A stretch of DNA of 64,000 nt from NCBI GenBank assembly GCA_913009235.1, contig CAJVXS010000002.1:1-64000 (forward strand). The letters run 5' to 3'. Shown piece after piece: positions 21,254 through 30,961 of this stretch (within the stretch, counting starts at the first letter, position 1; every line of letters starts with the position of its first letter). The stretch comes from an uncultured Methylophilaceae bacterium. GTDB taxonomy: Bacteria > Pseudomonadota > Gammaproteobacteria > Burkholderiales > Methylophilaceae. Below the pieces are notes generated by a model. That model searched no databases and was not told the DNA's origin. It saw only the letters and a list, made by a program, of their open reading frames with translations. The translations under genes were made by a program, and so were the position numbers.

Positions 21254-21722
21254 CTTATTGCTGGTTTATGGCTTACTGCTGTTCGCTTTGCTTTGCCAGC
21301 TATTCCCTTGGGCTAGTCAAGGCATTGTTTTGCGCCCTGACTTTATGCTCGTTGTATTACTATATTGGCACTTTCGAGCACCTTATTTATGTAATGTTGG
21401 TACCGCTTGGCTGATTGGTGTATTAGTCGACCTTGCAACAGGAAGCTTGTTAGGCCAGCACGCTTTAGCGTTCACATTGACTGCTTATATTGCACTGACT
21501 TTCCAACGTAGGCTCGTTTTGTTTAGTGCGCTTCAAATCCTAGTATTTACCTTTTCTTTACTGGTATTCACTCGGTTTGTCGTGTTGTTTCTCAAATTGC
21601 TAGCAGGGAATGAAATGCCAAGCTGGCATTATTTCTGGCCTGCTGTGACGGGCATTCTATTTTGGCTGGTACTAAATGTATTTGGCGCTATTACATACCA
21701 AAAATCGAGCAAGGCGGATTAA
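21237..21722 (+). CDS. mreD: Rod shape-determining protein MreD
   Basis: A polytopic inner-membrane protein of the elongasome, 161 residues with about five hydrophobic segments. Recognition rests on position between mreC and mrdA and on the pattern LRPDFMLVVLLYWHFRAPY followed by GTAWLIGVLVDLATGSLLGQHAL. The start lies inside the 3' end of mreC, suggesting coupled translation. Confidence 0.93.
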   Translation: MQRTPSLLLVYGLLLFALLCQLFPWASQGIVLRPDFMLVVLLYWHFRAPYLCNVGTAWLIGVLVDLATGSLLGQHALAFTLTAYIALTFQRRLVLFSALQILVFTFSLLVFTRFVVLFLKLLAGNEMPSWHYFWPAVTGILFWLVLNVFGAITYQKSSKAD

Positions 21723-21731
21723 ACTCATAAT

Positions 21732-23657
21732 ATGCGCGGTAGGCTGGAATTAAAAAACTATCACCAGGAGTTGCGGCATTTTAAGCTACGCTTAATCGTG
21801 CTAGGGGGTGTTGTTCTCCTTGGGTTTGGCATCCTACTCTTTCGCTTTTATTTTCTACAAGTTTCCTCCTATGAGCATTACCATGCGCTGGCAGAAAATA
21901 ACCGTATCTCTGTCATTCCAATTGTGCCAAGCCGCGGCATTATCACCGACAGAAATGGCACGATAATCGCACGCAATTCTTTTGCCTACACCTTAGAAAT
22001 TACACCGGCAAAAGTAGGTGACTTAGATAAAACAATTGCTGAACTTAGTAAGTTAGTCGGAATATCGAGGAATGATATAAAGCGATTTGACGAATTGAAA
22101 GTACATAACCATGGGTTTAGACCCATCACCATTCTCACACGCTTGAGTGAGATGGAGGCGGCTAAATTTTCGGCTAACCGTTTTAGATTTCCTGGCGTTA
22201 AGATTAAGTCAAGACTGTTTCGGCATTACCCAAATGGCAAGCTGGGCGTTCATATTGCTGGCTATATCGGCCGTATTAATGATAAAGATATTGCCAAGCT
22301 TAAAAAGGAAGGCGTGCTGTCTAATTACAAAGGCTCAGATCATATTGGCAAAAGTGGCATCGAACAGTTTTATGAGAAACAGCTACATGGCAAGACGGGT
22401 TCTCAGCAAGTGGAAATCAATGCTGATGGCAAAACCGTTCGTGTACTGTCAAGCACAGCGCCCGTTTCTGGTAATAACTTAACACTCTCTGTGGATCTTA
22501 AATTGCAGGAAATTGCCGAAAAAGCCTTTGGGGCGAGGCGAGGGGCCTTAGTGGCCATTCAGCCTAAAACCGGTGAAGTGCTCGCCTTAGTCAGCATGCC
22601 CACTTTTGACCCTAACCTTTTTATAGGCGGTATTGATACCACCAATTGGCGGCGCCTTAACGAATCAGTAGACAGGCCGATGATTAACCGCCCACTGATG
22701 GGTGTCTACCCTCCAGGATCAACATTCAAACCATTTGTTGCATTAGCTGGCCTTGAAGCAGGTGAACGGATACCACCCCGCATTAAAGATCCAGGCTATT
22801 TCATTTTACCTCACAGCACCCACCGTTATCGTGACTGGAAGGTTGGTGGTCATGGCTTGGTTGATATCAAACGTGCAATCACCGTCTCTTGTGATACCTT
22901 TTTCTATGGCCTCGCTATAGAATTGGGGATAGAAAAGCTGTCTACTTTTGTACGCCATTTTGGCTTTGGTAAAAAAACAGGCATTGATATCAGAGGTGAA
23001 AATAACGGCCTACTGCCAACCCCCGAATGGAAAATGCGCCGTTATAAAGAACCGTGGTACAAAGGTGACACGGTGGTTGTCGGTATCGGCCAGGGGTATA
23101 TTCTCACCACCCCGATGCAACTTGCTCACGCAACCGCCGTCCTAGCCAATAGAGGCACCGCAATGAAGCCGCATTTAGTTTCTGCAATTACGGATATAAA
23201 AACAGGTGAAACAACACCAGTAAAACCCGTGGTATCCGACCAGTTAGCACTAACTGAGAGTAATTTAGCAATTGTCAAAGCAGCCATGATAGATGTAACG
23301 CTACGAGGTGGAACCGCTTCCCGTATTGGCAGAAATTCAGGCTATAGTATTGCGGCAAAAACAGGCACGGTACAAGTTGTTGGCATCAAACAAGATGAAA
23401 AATATAATGCCAAAAATATTGCAGAGCGACATCGAGATCATGCTTTATTTATTGCCTATGCCCCAGCGGATAACCCACAAATTGCAATCGCCGTTATTGT
23501 TGAAAATGGCGGTCATGGTGGCTCTGGAGCAGGGCCAATTGCACGACAACTAATGGATTACTACTTGCTTGGGAAATTACCGCCTGGGGCCATCAAAAAG
23601 AAAGCACTCCCGAAAGGGACAGAAGAGATAACCTTGGGAGGGCCTCTGCATGATTAA
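21732..23657 (+). CDS. mrdA: Penicillin-binding protein 2 (elongation transpeptidase)
   Basis: The class B transpeptidase that cross-links new peptidoglycan during elongation. 641 residues: a membrane anchor near 20-42, a pedestal domain (60-220), then the transpeptidase. The catalytic S330 and K333 are in PPGSTFKPF, the second motif is SCD (TVSCDTFFYG), and KTG is in AAKTGTVQV near 540. It lies nine bases after mreD and overlaps rodA by eight bases. Confidence 0.97.
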   Translation: MRGRLELKNYHQELRHFKLRLIVLGGVVLLGFGILLFRFYFLQVSSYEHYHALAENNRISVIPIVPSRGIITDRNGTIIARNSFAYTLEITPAKVGDLDKTIAELSKLVGISRNDIKRFDELKVHNHGFRPITILTRLSEMEAAKFSANRFRFPGVKIKSRLFRHYPNGKLGVHIAGYIGRINDKDIAKLKKEGVLSNYKGSDHIGKSGIEQFYEKQLHGKTGSQQVEINADGKTVRVLSSTAPVSGNNLTLSVDLKLQEIAEKAFGARRGALVAIQPKTGEVLALVSMPTFDPNLFIGGIDTTNWRRLNESVDRPMINRPLMGVYPPGSTFKPFVALAGLEAGERIPPRIKDPGYFILPHSTHRYRDWKVGGHGLVDIKRAITVSCDTFFYGLAIELGIEKLSTFVRHFGFGKKTGIDIRGENNGLLPTPEWKMRRYKEPWYKGDTVVVGIGQGYILTTPMQLAHATAVLANRGTAMKPHLVSAITDIKTGETTPVKPVVSDQLALTESNLAIVKAAMIDVTLRGGTASRIGRNSGYSIAAKTGTVQVVGIKQDEKYNAKNIAERHRDHALFIAYAPADNPQIAIAVIVENGGHGGSGAGPIARQLMDYYLLGKLPPGAIKKKALPKGTEEITLGGPLHD

Positions 23658-24747
23658 TCTCATTGTTCACCGTATAGGCCGGCATATAGACTCTATATTA
23701 ATGAGTGGTATTTTACTCGTATTGCTGATTGGTTTGTTGATTTTATACAGCGCCTCAGGAGAAGATATTGGCAGGGTTAACGAACAACTAATCAATATTA
23801 CTATTGCCATATGCATTATGTGGCTGGTCGCTAATGTCCAGCCGCAAGTTATGGAGCGTATGGCTCTACCCTTGTACTTGCTTGGGATTCTGCTGTTGTT
23901 AGGCGTTGCCCTATTTGGCAACATTAGTCATGGTGCAAAGCGCTGGCTTGATTTAGGTGTGGTCAAATTACAGCCGTCAGAGCTCATGCGGGTTGCAGCC
24001 CCGATGATGCTAGCTTGGTTTTTTTCTCAGCGTGAAGCATCACTCCGCATTACTGACTTTATTATCGCTTTTATCATTCTCTTTGTACCCGTATTCTTGA
24101 TATTAAAACAACCTGATTTAGGCACCTCCTTGCTCATTTCTGCATCAGGACTATTTGTTATCTTTCTTGCTGGCTTAAGTTGGCCAATGATTATTGGCAG
24201 TGCAGTTGCTGTCAGTATGCTCACTCCAATGTTTTGGTCAATGTTGCACGATTACCAACGCATACGTATTCGCACCTTGATTGACCCCGCTCAGGATCCG
24301 CTGGGGGCAGGCTATCATATTATTCAGTCAGTGATTGCTCAGGGCTCAGGGGGGTTAACTGGTAAGGGTTGGTTAAATGGCACACAATCTCGACTAGACT
24401 TTGTACCCGAAAGAACAACGGATTTTATCTTTACTGTCTTTAGCGAGGAATTCGGCATGGCCGGCAATATGCTTTTATTGCTCCTCTTTAGCCTAATTAT
24501 TGCTCGTGGCCTTTATATCGCATCACAAACTAAAAGCACTTTCTCTAGATTATTGGCAGGCAGCATCACGTTAACGTTCTTTATTTATATTTTTGTTAAT
24601 ATCGGCATGGTTAGTGGCATACTGCCTGTCGTTGGCGTGCCATTACCCCTCATTAGTTACGGTGGCACATCAATGGTGACGATACTGCTAGGCTTTGGCA
24701 TATTGATGAGCATCCATACCCACAAAGAATTAGTTGCATGGGGATAA
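23650..24747 (+). CDS. rodA: Peptidoglycan glycosyltransferase RodA
   Basis: A SEDS-family polymerase that extends glycan strands with PBP2. 365 residues with about ten membrane segments. The family signatures ISHGAKRWLDLGVVKLQPSE, LKQPDLGTSLL, ERTTDFIFTVFSEEFG and VGVPLPLISYGGTSM are all present. It overlaps mrdA by eight bases, as expected for a coupled pair. Confidence 0.97.
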   Translation: MINLIVHRIGRHIDSILMSGILLVLLIGLLILYSASGEDIGRVNEQLINITIAICIMWLVANVQPQVMERMALPLYLLGILLLLGVALFGNISHGAKRWLDLGVVKLQPSELMRVAAPMMLAWFFSQREASLRITDFIIAFIILFVPVFLILKQPDLGTSLLISASGLFVIFLAGLSWPMIIGSAVAVSMLTPMFWSMLHDYQRIRIRTLIDPAQDPLGAGYHIIQSVIAQGSGGLTGKGWLNGTQSRLDFVPERTTDFIFTVFSEEFGMAGNMLLLLLFSLIIARGLYIASQTKSTFSRLLAGSITLTFFIYIFVNIGMVSGILPVVGVPLPLISYGGTSMVTILLGFGILMSIHTHKELVAWG

Positions 24748-24751
24748 CGAC

Positions 24752-25639
24752 ATGATGAAGAAAACATATTTTCTAATTATTGTTTGCTGCCTTACGCTCA
24801 TCGCGTGTGGTGGCAATCGACTAGTCAAGCCTTCAAAAAAAATAAGCACCTCCAATAATGGTGGTTACTATGGTTCAGATGGTCCGCCTGCAAAACCCCC
24901 TGGCAATTTGGATAAGATTCCTAATGCGACCCCAAAAGTAGAAGCTTTATATAAATACTCAAGTAGGCCTTACGTTGCTTTAGGGGAAAAATATACCCCA
25001 TTAAAGACGGCAAGAGGGTATAAAAGGCGTGGTGTAGCTTCTTGGTATGGCAAGATGTTTCACGGTAAAAAAACAGCTATTGGAGAGATTTACGACATGT
25101 ATAGCATGACAGCGGCGCACACTGTTTTACCGCTGCCAAGTTATGTTAAAGTAACCAATATTAAGAATGGCCGTTCAGTTGTTGTTCGTGTGAATGACAG
25201 GGGGCCTTTTAAACATAAAAGAGAAATAGATTTATCTTATGCGGCCGCTCATCAATTACGCTTAATTGAAAAAGGTAGCGGCATGGTGGATGTGGAAGCC
25301 ATAGACCCAAAACATTACATCGCCCCCGTCAAAGCCGGCTTAAAAAACGCTTCCCCGGAAAGGGTAGCGACAGTGACTACAACGCCTAATACTAAACAAT
25401 TAACAACAGGACAGCATTACGTGCAAGCTGGTGCATTTGGCAATGAAAATAATGCCATTGCATTACAGAATAGAATAAACGGCTTAGATATTGAGGATAT
25501 TTCTAAAATTAATCGCATGTATAATGATGACTTATATCGCCTGACTGTTGGGCCTTATCAAACAAGACAAGCAGCAGAAAAAACAGCTCAGCAGATTCGT
25601 AACATGCTTAACACTTCCACCATTATCCTCATTAAATAA
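24752..25639 (+). CDS. rlpA: Septal ring lytic transglycosylase RlpA
   Basis: An outer-membrane lipoprotein that cleaves peptidoglycan strands lacking stem peptides; that activity is known for some RlpA proteins. Starting from the ATG at 24752, about 295 residues. The lipobox cysteine follows LTLIAC near residue 19. The double-psi beta-barrel is visible in GVASWYGKMFHGKKTAIGE and VVRVNDRGPF, and the C-terminal SPOR domain in HYVQAGAFGNENNAIALQN. An ATG six codons upstream lies inside the rodA end and lacks a ribosome site. Confidence 0.93.
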   Translation: MMKKTYFLIIVCCLTLIACGGNRLVKPSKKISTSNNGGYYGSDGPPAKPPGNLDKIPNATPKVEALYKYSSRPYVALGEKYTPLKTARGYKRRGVASWYGKMFHGKKTAIGEIYDMYSMTAAHTVLPLPSYVKVTNIKNGRSVVVRVNDRGPFKHKREIDLSYAAAHQLRLIEKGSGMVDVEAIDPKHYIAPVKAGLKNASPERVATVTTTPNTKQLTTGQHYVQAGAFGNENNAIALQNRINGLDIEDISKINRMYNDDLYRLTVGPYQTRQAAEKTAQQIRNMLNTSTIILIK

Positions 25640-25649
25640 TAGAGAAACT

Positions 25650-26801
25650 ATGCGCCAACACTTAATCACCCTCACTACTTCATTATTATTACCATTATTT
25701 AGCTGGGCAGCCACCGCACCCCCCCCGCCTTTAGAAGCCAGTGCTTATTTATTAAAAGACTTTAATAGTGGGTCAGCGATTGCTGCACACAAAGCAGGTG
25801 AAAAGTTAGAGCCGGCCTCGTTAACTAAAATAATGACAGCTTATCTAATATTTGATGCACTTAGGCAAGGTCATCTAACATTAACGCAAAATGTACCCGT
25901 CAGTAAAAAAGCTTGGAAGGCTGAAGGTTCAAGAATGTTTATTGAACCTAAAAGAAATGTCACTGTAGATGAGTTGTTACATGGTCTTATTATTCAATCA
26001 GGCAATGACGCGGCCATTGCCTTAGCGGAAGTCATTGGAGGCAGCGAAGGTCAATTTGCAGAAATGATGAACCAGCAAGCAACGAAAATTGGCATGAATC
26101 ACACGAACTATGTCAATGCGACAGGGTTGCCTGATAAAAAACATTACACAACAGCCAGTGATTTAGCCCTGATGGCCGAAGCGCTTATACGTGATTTTCC
26201 AGAAGACTATGATCGCTTATATAAACAAAAAGAATACACTTACAATAAAATTACTCAGCCTAATCGTAACCGCTTATTATGGCTGGACAGCAATGTGGAT
26301 GGAATGAAAACAGGTCATACAGAAGCGGCTGGGTATTGTTTAGTTTCCTCCGCCAAACGCGATAAAACACGCCTTATCGCCATTATATTAGGTGCTAAAA
26401 GTAAAGCCATGCGTGCATCTGAAAGCCAGCGGCTACTTAATTATGGTTTCCAATTTTATGAATCTACCTTGGTCTATAAAAAATCACAAACCATAGTTAA
26501 CATGCCCGTTTATAAAGGCGCTGAAAAAGCAGTTTCCGCCACAGTGAAGAATGACTTATCACTATCATTACCAAAGGGTGATTATGCGAAGGTGCAAGCG
26601 ACAACAACAGCTAAACAGCCGTTGATTGCGCCGATAAAAGCTGGTCAAGAAATTGGCAAAATAACATTTAGTCTCGATAATAAAGTTATCGCTGAGTGGC
26701 CACTTATTGCTGCGGCAGAGGTGGTCGAAGCAGGGTTCTTAGGTAGTATCATTGACAGGATCAAACTGTTATTAAATAGATATCGACATGACAAGTTCTA
26801 A
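25650..26801 (+). CDS. dacC: D-alanyl-D-alanine carboxypeptidase (DacA/DacC family)
   Basis: Trims the terminal D-alanine from peptidoglycan pentapeptides in the periplasm. About 383 residues from the ATG at 25650, which follows AGAGAAA and begins a signal peptide (MRQHLITLTTSLLLPLF, cut near ATA). Active-site motifs: S57-x-x-K60 in ASLTKIMTAY, SGN in IQSGNDAAI, and KTG in KTGHTEAAG. The C-terminal beta domain and amphipathic membrane-anchoring tail (LGSIIDRIKLLLNRY) are present. The longer frame from 25548 overlaps rlpA and is rejected. Confidence 0.94.
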   Translation: MRQHLITLTTSLLLPLFSWAATAPPPPLEASAYLLKDFNSGSAIAAHKAGEKLEPASLTKIMTAYLIFDALRQGHLTLTQNVPVSKKAWKAEGSRMFIEPKRNVTVDELLHGLIIQSGNDAAIALAEVIGGSEGQFAEMMNQQATKIGMNHTNYVNATGLPDKKHYTTASDLALMAEALIRDFPEDYDRLYKQKEYTYNKITQPNRNRLLWLDSNVDGMKTGHTEAAGYCLVSSAKRDKTRLIAIILGAKSKAMRASESQRLLNYGFQFYESTLVYKKSQTIVNMPVYKGAEKAVSATVKNDLSLSLPKGDYAKVQATTTAKQPLIAPIKAGQEIGKITFSLDNKVIAEWPLIAAAEVVEAGFLGSIIDRIKLLLNRYRHDKF

Positions 26802-27072
26802 AGATACTAACCAGCAAGAAACCTTAATTGAATTTCCATGTGAATTTCCGATTAAGGTTATGGGTGAAACGCATGATATGTTTAGCATGGAAATTATTAA
26901 AACCATACAGCAGTATGAAGCGACATTTGATGCATCAAAAATAGCACTAAAAGGCAGCTCTGGTGGGAAATACACGAGCCTCACTTGCACTTGCTATGTT
27001 GAATCTAGGACACAATTAGATAATATTTACCGTGCACTCACCAGCCATACAATGGTTAAGTTTGTGCTCTAG
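26788..27072 (+). CDS. YbeD-like DUF493 protein
   Basis: A 94-residue ACT-like small protein with the family segments IEFPCEFPIKVMG and GGKYTSLTCTCYVESRTQLDNIY. Its function is not established. In proteobacteria it is regularly found between a D,D-carboxypeptidase and lipB, as here. The start overlaps the dacC end by 14 bases. Confidence 0.9.
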   Translation: MTSSKDTNQQETLIEFPCEFPIKVMGETHDMFSMEIIKTIQQYEATFDASKIALKGSSGGKYTSLTCTCYVESRTQLDNIYRALTSHTMVKFVL

Positions 27073-27078
27073 CAAGTC

Positions 27079-27684
27079 ATGCAACTTATTGCGCGTCAGC
27101 TAGGCCTCACTGACTATCAAATCACGCTAGCTGCGATGCAGGCGTTTACCAATAGTCGCACTTCAGCATCTGATGATGAGCTTTGGTTAACCGAACACAA
27201 TAGTGTTTACACCATAGGCTTAAACCGTAAGAACATCCGATTGCCACAGAATGACATCCCAGTCGTCAACGTGGATCGCGGTGGAAAAATCACCTACCAT
27301 GGCTTGGGTCAGGTTGTGATTTATTGCTTGATTGATTTAAATAGACGTAGACTCAAAGTGCGCGAACTGGTCGATATCATAGAAGGCAGTATCATTGAGT
27401 TGCTAGCGCAACACCGAGTCTACGCATCAACGCAGAAAAATGCACCAGGTGTTTACATCGATGAAAAGAAAGTTTCTTCTGTTGGCTTAAGGCTGAAAAA
27501 GAACTGCTGTTATCATGGTTTAAGTCTTAATGTTGATATGGACTTAAGCCCTTTCAAAGCCATTGATCCATGTGGTTATGTAGGCTTAGCAATGACACAA
27601 ACAAAAGACTGGAATATTGAGGAATCTCCCCAATCTATGGGTGAAGCATTACTCAGCATATTAAAGAAACAATTAAGCATATGA
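27079..27684 (+). CDS. lipB: Octanoyltransferase LipB
   Basis: Moves the octanoyl group from acyl carrier protein to lipoate-dependent enzymes. 201 residues. Family motifs: [15 protein letters not shown] near 67-80, catalytic lysine near K131 in [12 protein letters not shown], and catalytic C165 in AIDPCGYVG. It overlaps lipA by four bases and follows the DUF493 gene after six. Confidence 0.96.
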   Translation: MQLIARQLGLTDYQITLAAMQAFTNSRTSASDDELWLTEHNSVYTIGLNRKNIRLPQNDIPVVNVDRGGKITYHGLGQVVIYCLIDLNRRRLKVRELVDIIEGSIIELLAQHRVYASTQKNAPGVYIDEKKVSSVGLRLKKNCCYHGLSLNVDMDLSPFKAIDPCGYVGLAMTQTKDWNIEESPQSMGEALLSILKKQLSI

Positions 27685-28664
27685 ATAAATCGACTGATAT
27701 AACACCAACGAAAGGAGCCGCTAGACCGCTGAAGAAAGTGGCTGGTGTTAAAGAAACTAGCGCTGAAAAAATGGCCCGTATCCCGATTAAAATCATTCCG
27801 CAACCCAGTATGCGTAAGCCTGAGTGGATTCGGATGAAGATGCCTAACAGCAAACGCTATCAAGATATTAAACAAGCCTTACGCAATAACAATCTACATA
27901 CGGTTTGTGAGGAGGCCAGTTGCCCGAATATTGGCGAGTGCTTTAGCGGAGGCACTGCCACTTTTATGATTTTAGGTGACATCTGCACGCGTCGCTGTCC
28001 ATTTTGTGATGTCTCGCATGGCAAGCCGTTGCCGCCAGATGTGAATGAACCAGCTAACTTGGCAAAGACCATTGCAGAGATGCAATTAAATTATGTGGTG
28101 ATGACCAGTGTCGATAGGGATGATTTACCAGATGGTGGGGCACAACATTTTGTCGACTGCATTAAGGCGATTCGTGCGGCTTCCCCTGCGATTAGAATCG
28201 AGATTCTAGTCCCTGATTTCCGTGGCCGTTTAGATGTGGCATTACGCATCTTGGAAGAAGCGCCACCTGACGTGATGAACCACAACTTAGAAACGATCCC
28301 ACGTCTGTATAAACAAGCACGTCCTGGTTCTGATTATCAGAACTCATTAACATTACTAAAAACCTTTAATGAGATGTATCCAGATATCCCAACTAAATCC
28401 GGCTTAATGTTAGGCCTAGGTGAAACAGATGATGAAATACTGGAAGTAATGAAAGATTTACGTACCCATAATGTCACCATGCTCACACTAGGACAGTACT
28501 TACAACCTAGCACTCACCATTTACCTGTGATGCGCTATGTCGAGCCTTCTATTTTTGATGCGTTTAAAGAAAAAGCAGATGCTATGGGCTTTAATAATGC
28601 AGCTAGTGGCCCCATGGTGAGAAGTAGTTACCATGCTGATTTACAAGCAAATCACGTTATATAG
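27681..28664 (+). CDS. lipA: Lipoyl synthase
   Basis: A radical-SAM enzyme that inserts two sulfurs into the octanoyl chain. 327 residues. The auxiliary cluster cysteines are C76, C81 and C87 ([12 protein letters not shown]), and the radical-SAM cluster is C102, C106 and C109 (CTRRCPFC). The C-terminal RSSYHA serine motif is present. The 4-base overlap with lipB supports coupled synthesis of the pair. Confidence 0.97.
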   Translation: MNKSTDITPTKGAARPLKKVAGVKETSAEKMARIPIKIIPQPSMRKPEWIRMKMPNSKRYQDIKQALRNNNLHTVCEEASCPNIGECFSGGTATFMILGDICTRRCPFCDVSHGKPLPPDVNEPANLAKTIAEMQLNYVVMTSVDRDDLPDGGAQHFVDCIKAIRAASPAIRIEILVPDFRGRLDVALRILEEAPPDVMNHNLETIPRLYKQARPGSDYQNSLTLLKTFNEMYPDIPTKSGLMLGLGETDDEILEVMKDLRTHNVTMLTLGQYLQPSTHHLPVMRYVEPSIFDAFKEKADAMGFNNAASGPMVRSSYHADLQANHVI

Positions 28665-28675
28665 AGAGAACAATC

Positions 28676-29998
28676 ATGGTCCCACATTTAACAACAGCAC
28701 TCAGCGGCCCATTAATGGATTTAGAAAAGCGCATGTTAGCATCCATGCCAGAGATCGAACATTGGTTTCGTAGTCAATGGTTAGAGCATAGCTCCCCATT
28801 TTATGCTTCTGTTGATTTACGTAACAGTGGTTTTAAACTAGCCCCGGTCGATACCAACCTTTTCCCAGCAGGGTTTAACAATCTTAATCCTGAGTTTCAG
28901 AGCTTAAGCGTTCAAGCCGCGATGGTGGCGATTGAAAAAATCTGTCCCAAAGCACATAACCTGCTGATTATTCCAGAAAATCATTCACGCAATACCTATT
29001 ACTTACAAAATGTAATTGCGTTAACTAACCTGCTAAAAGCAGCTGGGCTTGATGTCAGAATCGGTAGTTATTCACCTGAAATTACCGAGCCAACTCTACT
29101 CACCGCGCAAGAAGGCAATACGTTATTAATAGAACCGTTAGTTCGCGAAGGCAACCGAATTAAATTAAAAAATATTGAACTTGGTGATTTTGATAGCTGT
29201 GCTATTTTATTAAATAATGACTTATCAGGTGGCGCACCTGAAATTTTGCAAAACTTAGAGCAAGATTTAATTCCACCTCTGCATGCGGGCTGGCATAACC
29301 GCCGTAAAACCAATCATTTCTCTGCCTATAATCAAGTAGCCGCAGACTTTGCAAGTATCTTGAGTATTGATGAATGGTTACTCAACCCTTACTTTGAAAG
29401 CTGCGATGGCATTGACTTTAATGGGCGCACAGGAGAAGAGTGTTTAGCCATTAAAGTAGAATCATTGCTCAAGAAGATTAAAACTAAATATGACGAGTAT
29501 GGCATCCAACAAGAGCCATACGTGATTATCAAAGCCAATGCGGGCACTTATGGCATGGGTATCATGTCAGTCAAGTCAGCGGATGAAGTGCGTGGCTTGA
29601 ATCGTAAAAAACGTAATAAAATGTCGACCATTAAAGAAGGGCAGAAAGTCTGTGAAGTGATTATTCAGGAGGGGGTTTACACTTTTGAGAACATTCATGA
29701 CGCCGTTGCCGAGCCTGTGGTGTATATGATGGATCACTTTGTGATTGGTGGCTTTTATCGTGTTCATACCAGTCGTGATACAGATGAAAATTTAAATGCT
29801 CCTGGCGCACATTTTGCCCCATTAGCTTTTGAAAATCCATGTACCTTGCCAGATTGTGCCGATGCCCCAGATGCTGTTCCGAATCGGTTTTATGCCTATG
29901 GCGTGGTGGCACGGTTGGCGCTATTAGCTGCATCCATTGAATTAGAAAAGTCTGACCCCATGAGTGCTGAACCTATGAGCGAGTCACACGCCGCATGA
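28676..29998 (+). CDS. gshA: Glutamate-cysteine ligase (proteobacterial GshA type)
   Basis: Makes gamma-glutamylcysteine, the first step of glutathione synthesis. 440 residues of the family found in beta- and some gammaproteobacteria, distinct from the enteric GshA. Visible segments include PVDTNLFPAGFNNL near 60, VIIKANAGTYGMGIMSV near 285 and FVIGGFYRVHTSRD near 360. The gene overlaps gshB by four bases, so the two-step pathway is made from one transcript. Confidence 0.93.
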   Translation: MVPHLTTALSGPLMDLEKRMLASMPEIEHWFRSQWLEHSSPFYASVDLRNSGFKLAPVDTNLFPAGFNNLNPEFQSLSVQAAMVAIEKICPKAHNLLIIPENHSRNTYYLQNVIALTNLLKAAGLDVRIGSYSPEITEPTLLTAQEGNTLLIEPLVREGNRIKLKNIELGDFDSCAILLNNDLSGGAPEILQNLEQDLIPPLHAGWHNRRKTNHFSAYNQVAADFASILSIDEWLLNPYFESCDGIDFNGRTGEECLAIKVESLLKKIKTKYDEYGIQQEPYVIIKANAGTYGMGIMSVKSADEVRGLNRKKRNKMSTIKEGQKVCEVIIQEGVYTFENIHDAVAEPVVYMMDHFVIGGFYRVHTSRDTDENLNAPGAHFAPLAFENPCTLPDCADAPDAVPNRFYAYGVVARLALLAASIELEKSDPMSAEPMSESHAA

Positions 29999-30945
29999 AG
30001 TTGCTCTTTATCTTAGACTCGTACGATAGCTTAAGTATCAAAAAAGATACCAGTGTTGCCATGATGCGTGAAGCCGCTAACCATGGCCATCAATTGCATG
30101 TCTGCCAGCAGCATGATGTGTATTTACGTAGTGAGATTGTGCATTTCAAAACCCAGGTATTTACTTTCTCAGAAGGTGAAAATTGGTATGCATTAGCTGA
30201 AGTAAAAGACAATTTACCCGCTAATTTTGATGCCATCTTAATGCGTAAAGACCCACCATTTGATAATGAATATTTATATAGTACTTACTTGCTAGAGTTA
30301 GCTGCCAATCAAGGTGGTACCATCATTAATAACCAAGCAACTGTCCGCAGTTGGAACGAGAAACTCTCCGTAACAAGGTTCCCGCAGTTCTGTCCTGACT
30401 TTTTAGTCACCAGCCAAGCAGATTTGATTGTGGATTTCTTAACTAAGCATGAAGATATTGTGGTTAAACCCTTAGATGGCATGGGTGGTGCTAGCATTTT
30501 CAGACTTACTAAAAATGACCCCAACCTGAATGTGATTTTAGAAACCATCACTAGTTATGGCAAAAAAACCATCATGGCACAGCAATATCTGTCAGCTATC
30601 AATCAGGGTGATAAACGTATTATTGTCATTAATGGTGAACCACTCCCTTATTCGCTGGCACGCATTCCAAAAGCAGGCGAGACACGAGGTAATTTAGCTG
30701 CTGGTGGTAAAGGTGTCGCTCAGCCACTAACAGAACGAGATAGTGAAATCGCAACAACGATTGGAAAAACCTTAAAAGAAGAAGGGTTGTTTTTTGTGGG
30801 CTTAGATGTGATTGGTGACCATTTAACCGAAATTAACGTCACCAGTCCAACGGGTATTGTGGAGTTGGCCACACAAACAGATTGTGAGCCTGCGAAGGTT
30901 TTCATGGATGCATTAACGGCCAAACTAGAATCTAAAGCCCACTAG
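29995..30945 (+). CDS. gshB: Glutathione synthetase
   Basis: Adds glycine to gamma-glutamylcysteine. An ATP-grasp enzyme of 316 residues, with ILMRKDPPFDNEYLYSTYLLE cut here to ILMRKDPPFDNEY near 80, VVKPLDGMGGASIF near 155, and INVTSPTGIVELATQT near 280. The ATG overlaps the gshA stop, consistent with translational coupling. Confidence 0.96.
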   Translation: MKLLFILDSYDSLSIKKDTSVAMMREAANHGHQLHVCQQHDVYLRSEIVHFKTQVFTFSEGENWYALAEVKDNLPANFDAILMRKDPPFDNEYLYSTYLLELAANQGGTIINNQATVRSWNEKLSVTRFPQFCPDFLVTSQADLIVDFLTKHEDIVVKPLDGMGGASIFRLTKNDPNLNVILETITSYGKKTIMAQQYLSAINQGDKRIIVINGEPLPYSLARIPKAGETRGNLAAGGKGVAQPLTERDSEIATTIGKTLKEEGLFFVGLDVIGDHLTEINVTSPTGIVELATQTDCEPAKVFMDALTAKLESKAH

Positions 30946-30954
30946 CGTTATAGT
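30926..30954 (+). promoter_or_regulatory. Possible apbE promoter with -10 box seven bases from the ATG
   Basis: TATAGT at 30949-30954, just after the gshB stop, lies seven bases before the apbE ATG at 30962. The -35 (TAGAAT at 30926-30931) is poor. No ribosome site is seen before the ATG. Read-through from gshB is an equally good explanation for apbE expression. Confidence 0.25.
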
Positions 30955-30961
30955 AGCGCTT

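Noticed and set aside
25548-25649. N-terminal extension of the D,D-carboxypeptidase
   Set aside because: It overlaps the rlpA end in another frame, lacks a ribosome site and would bury the signal peptide that begins at 25650.
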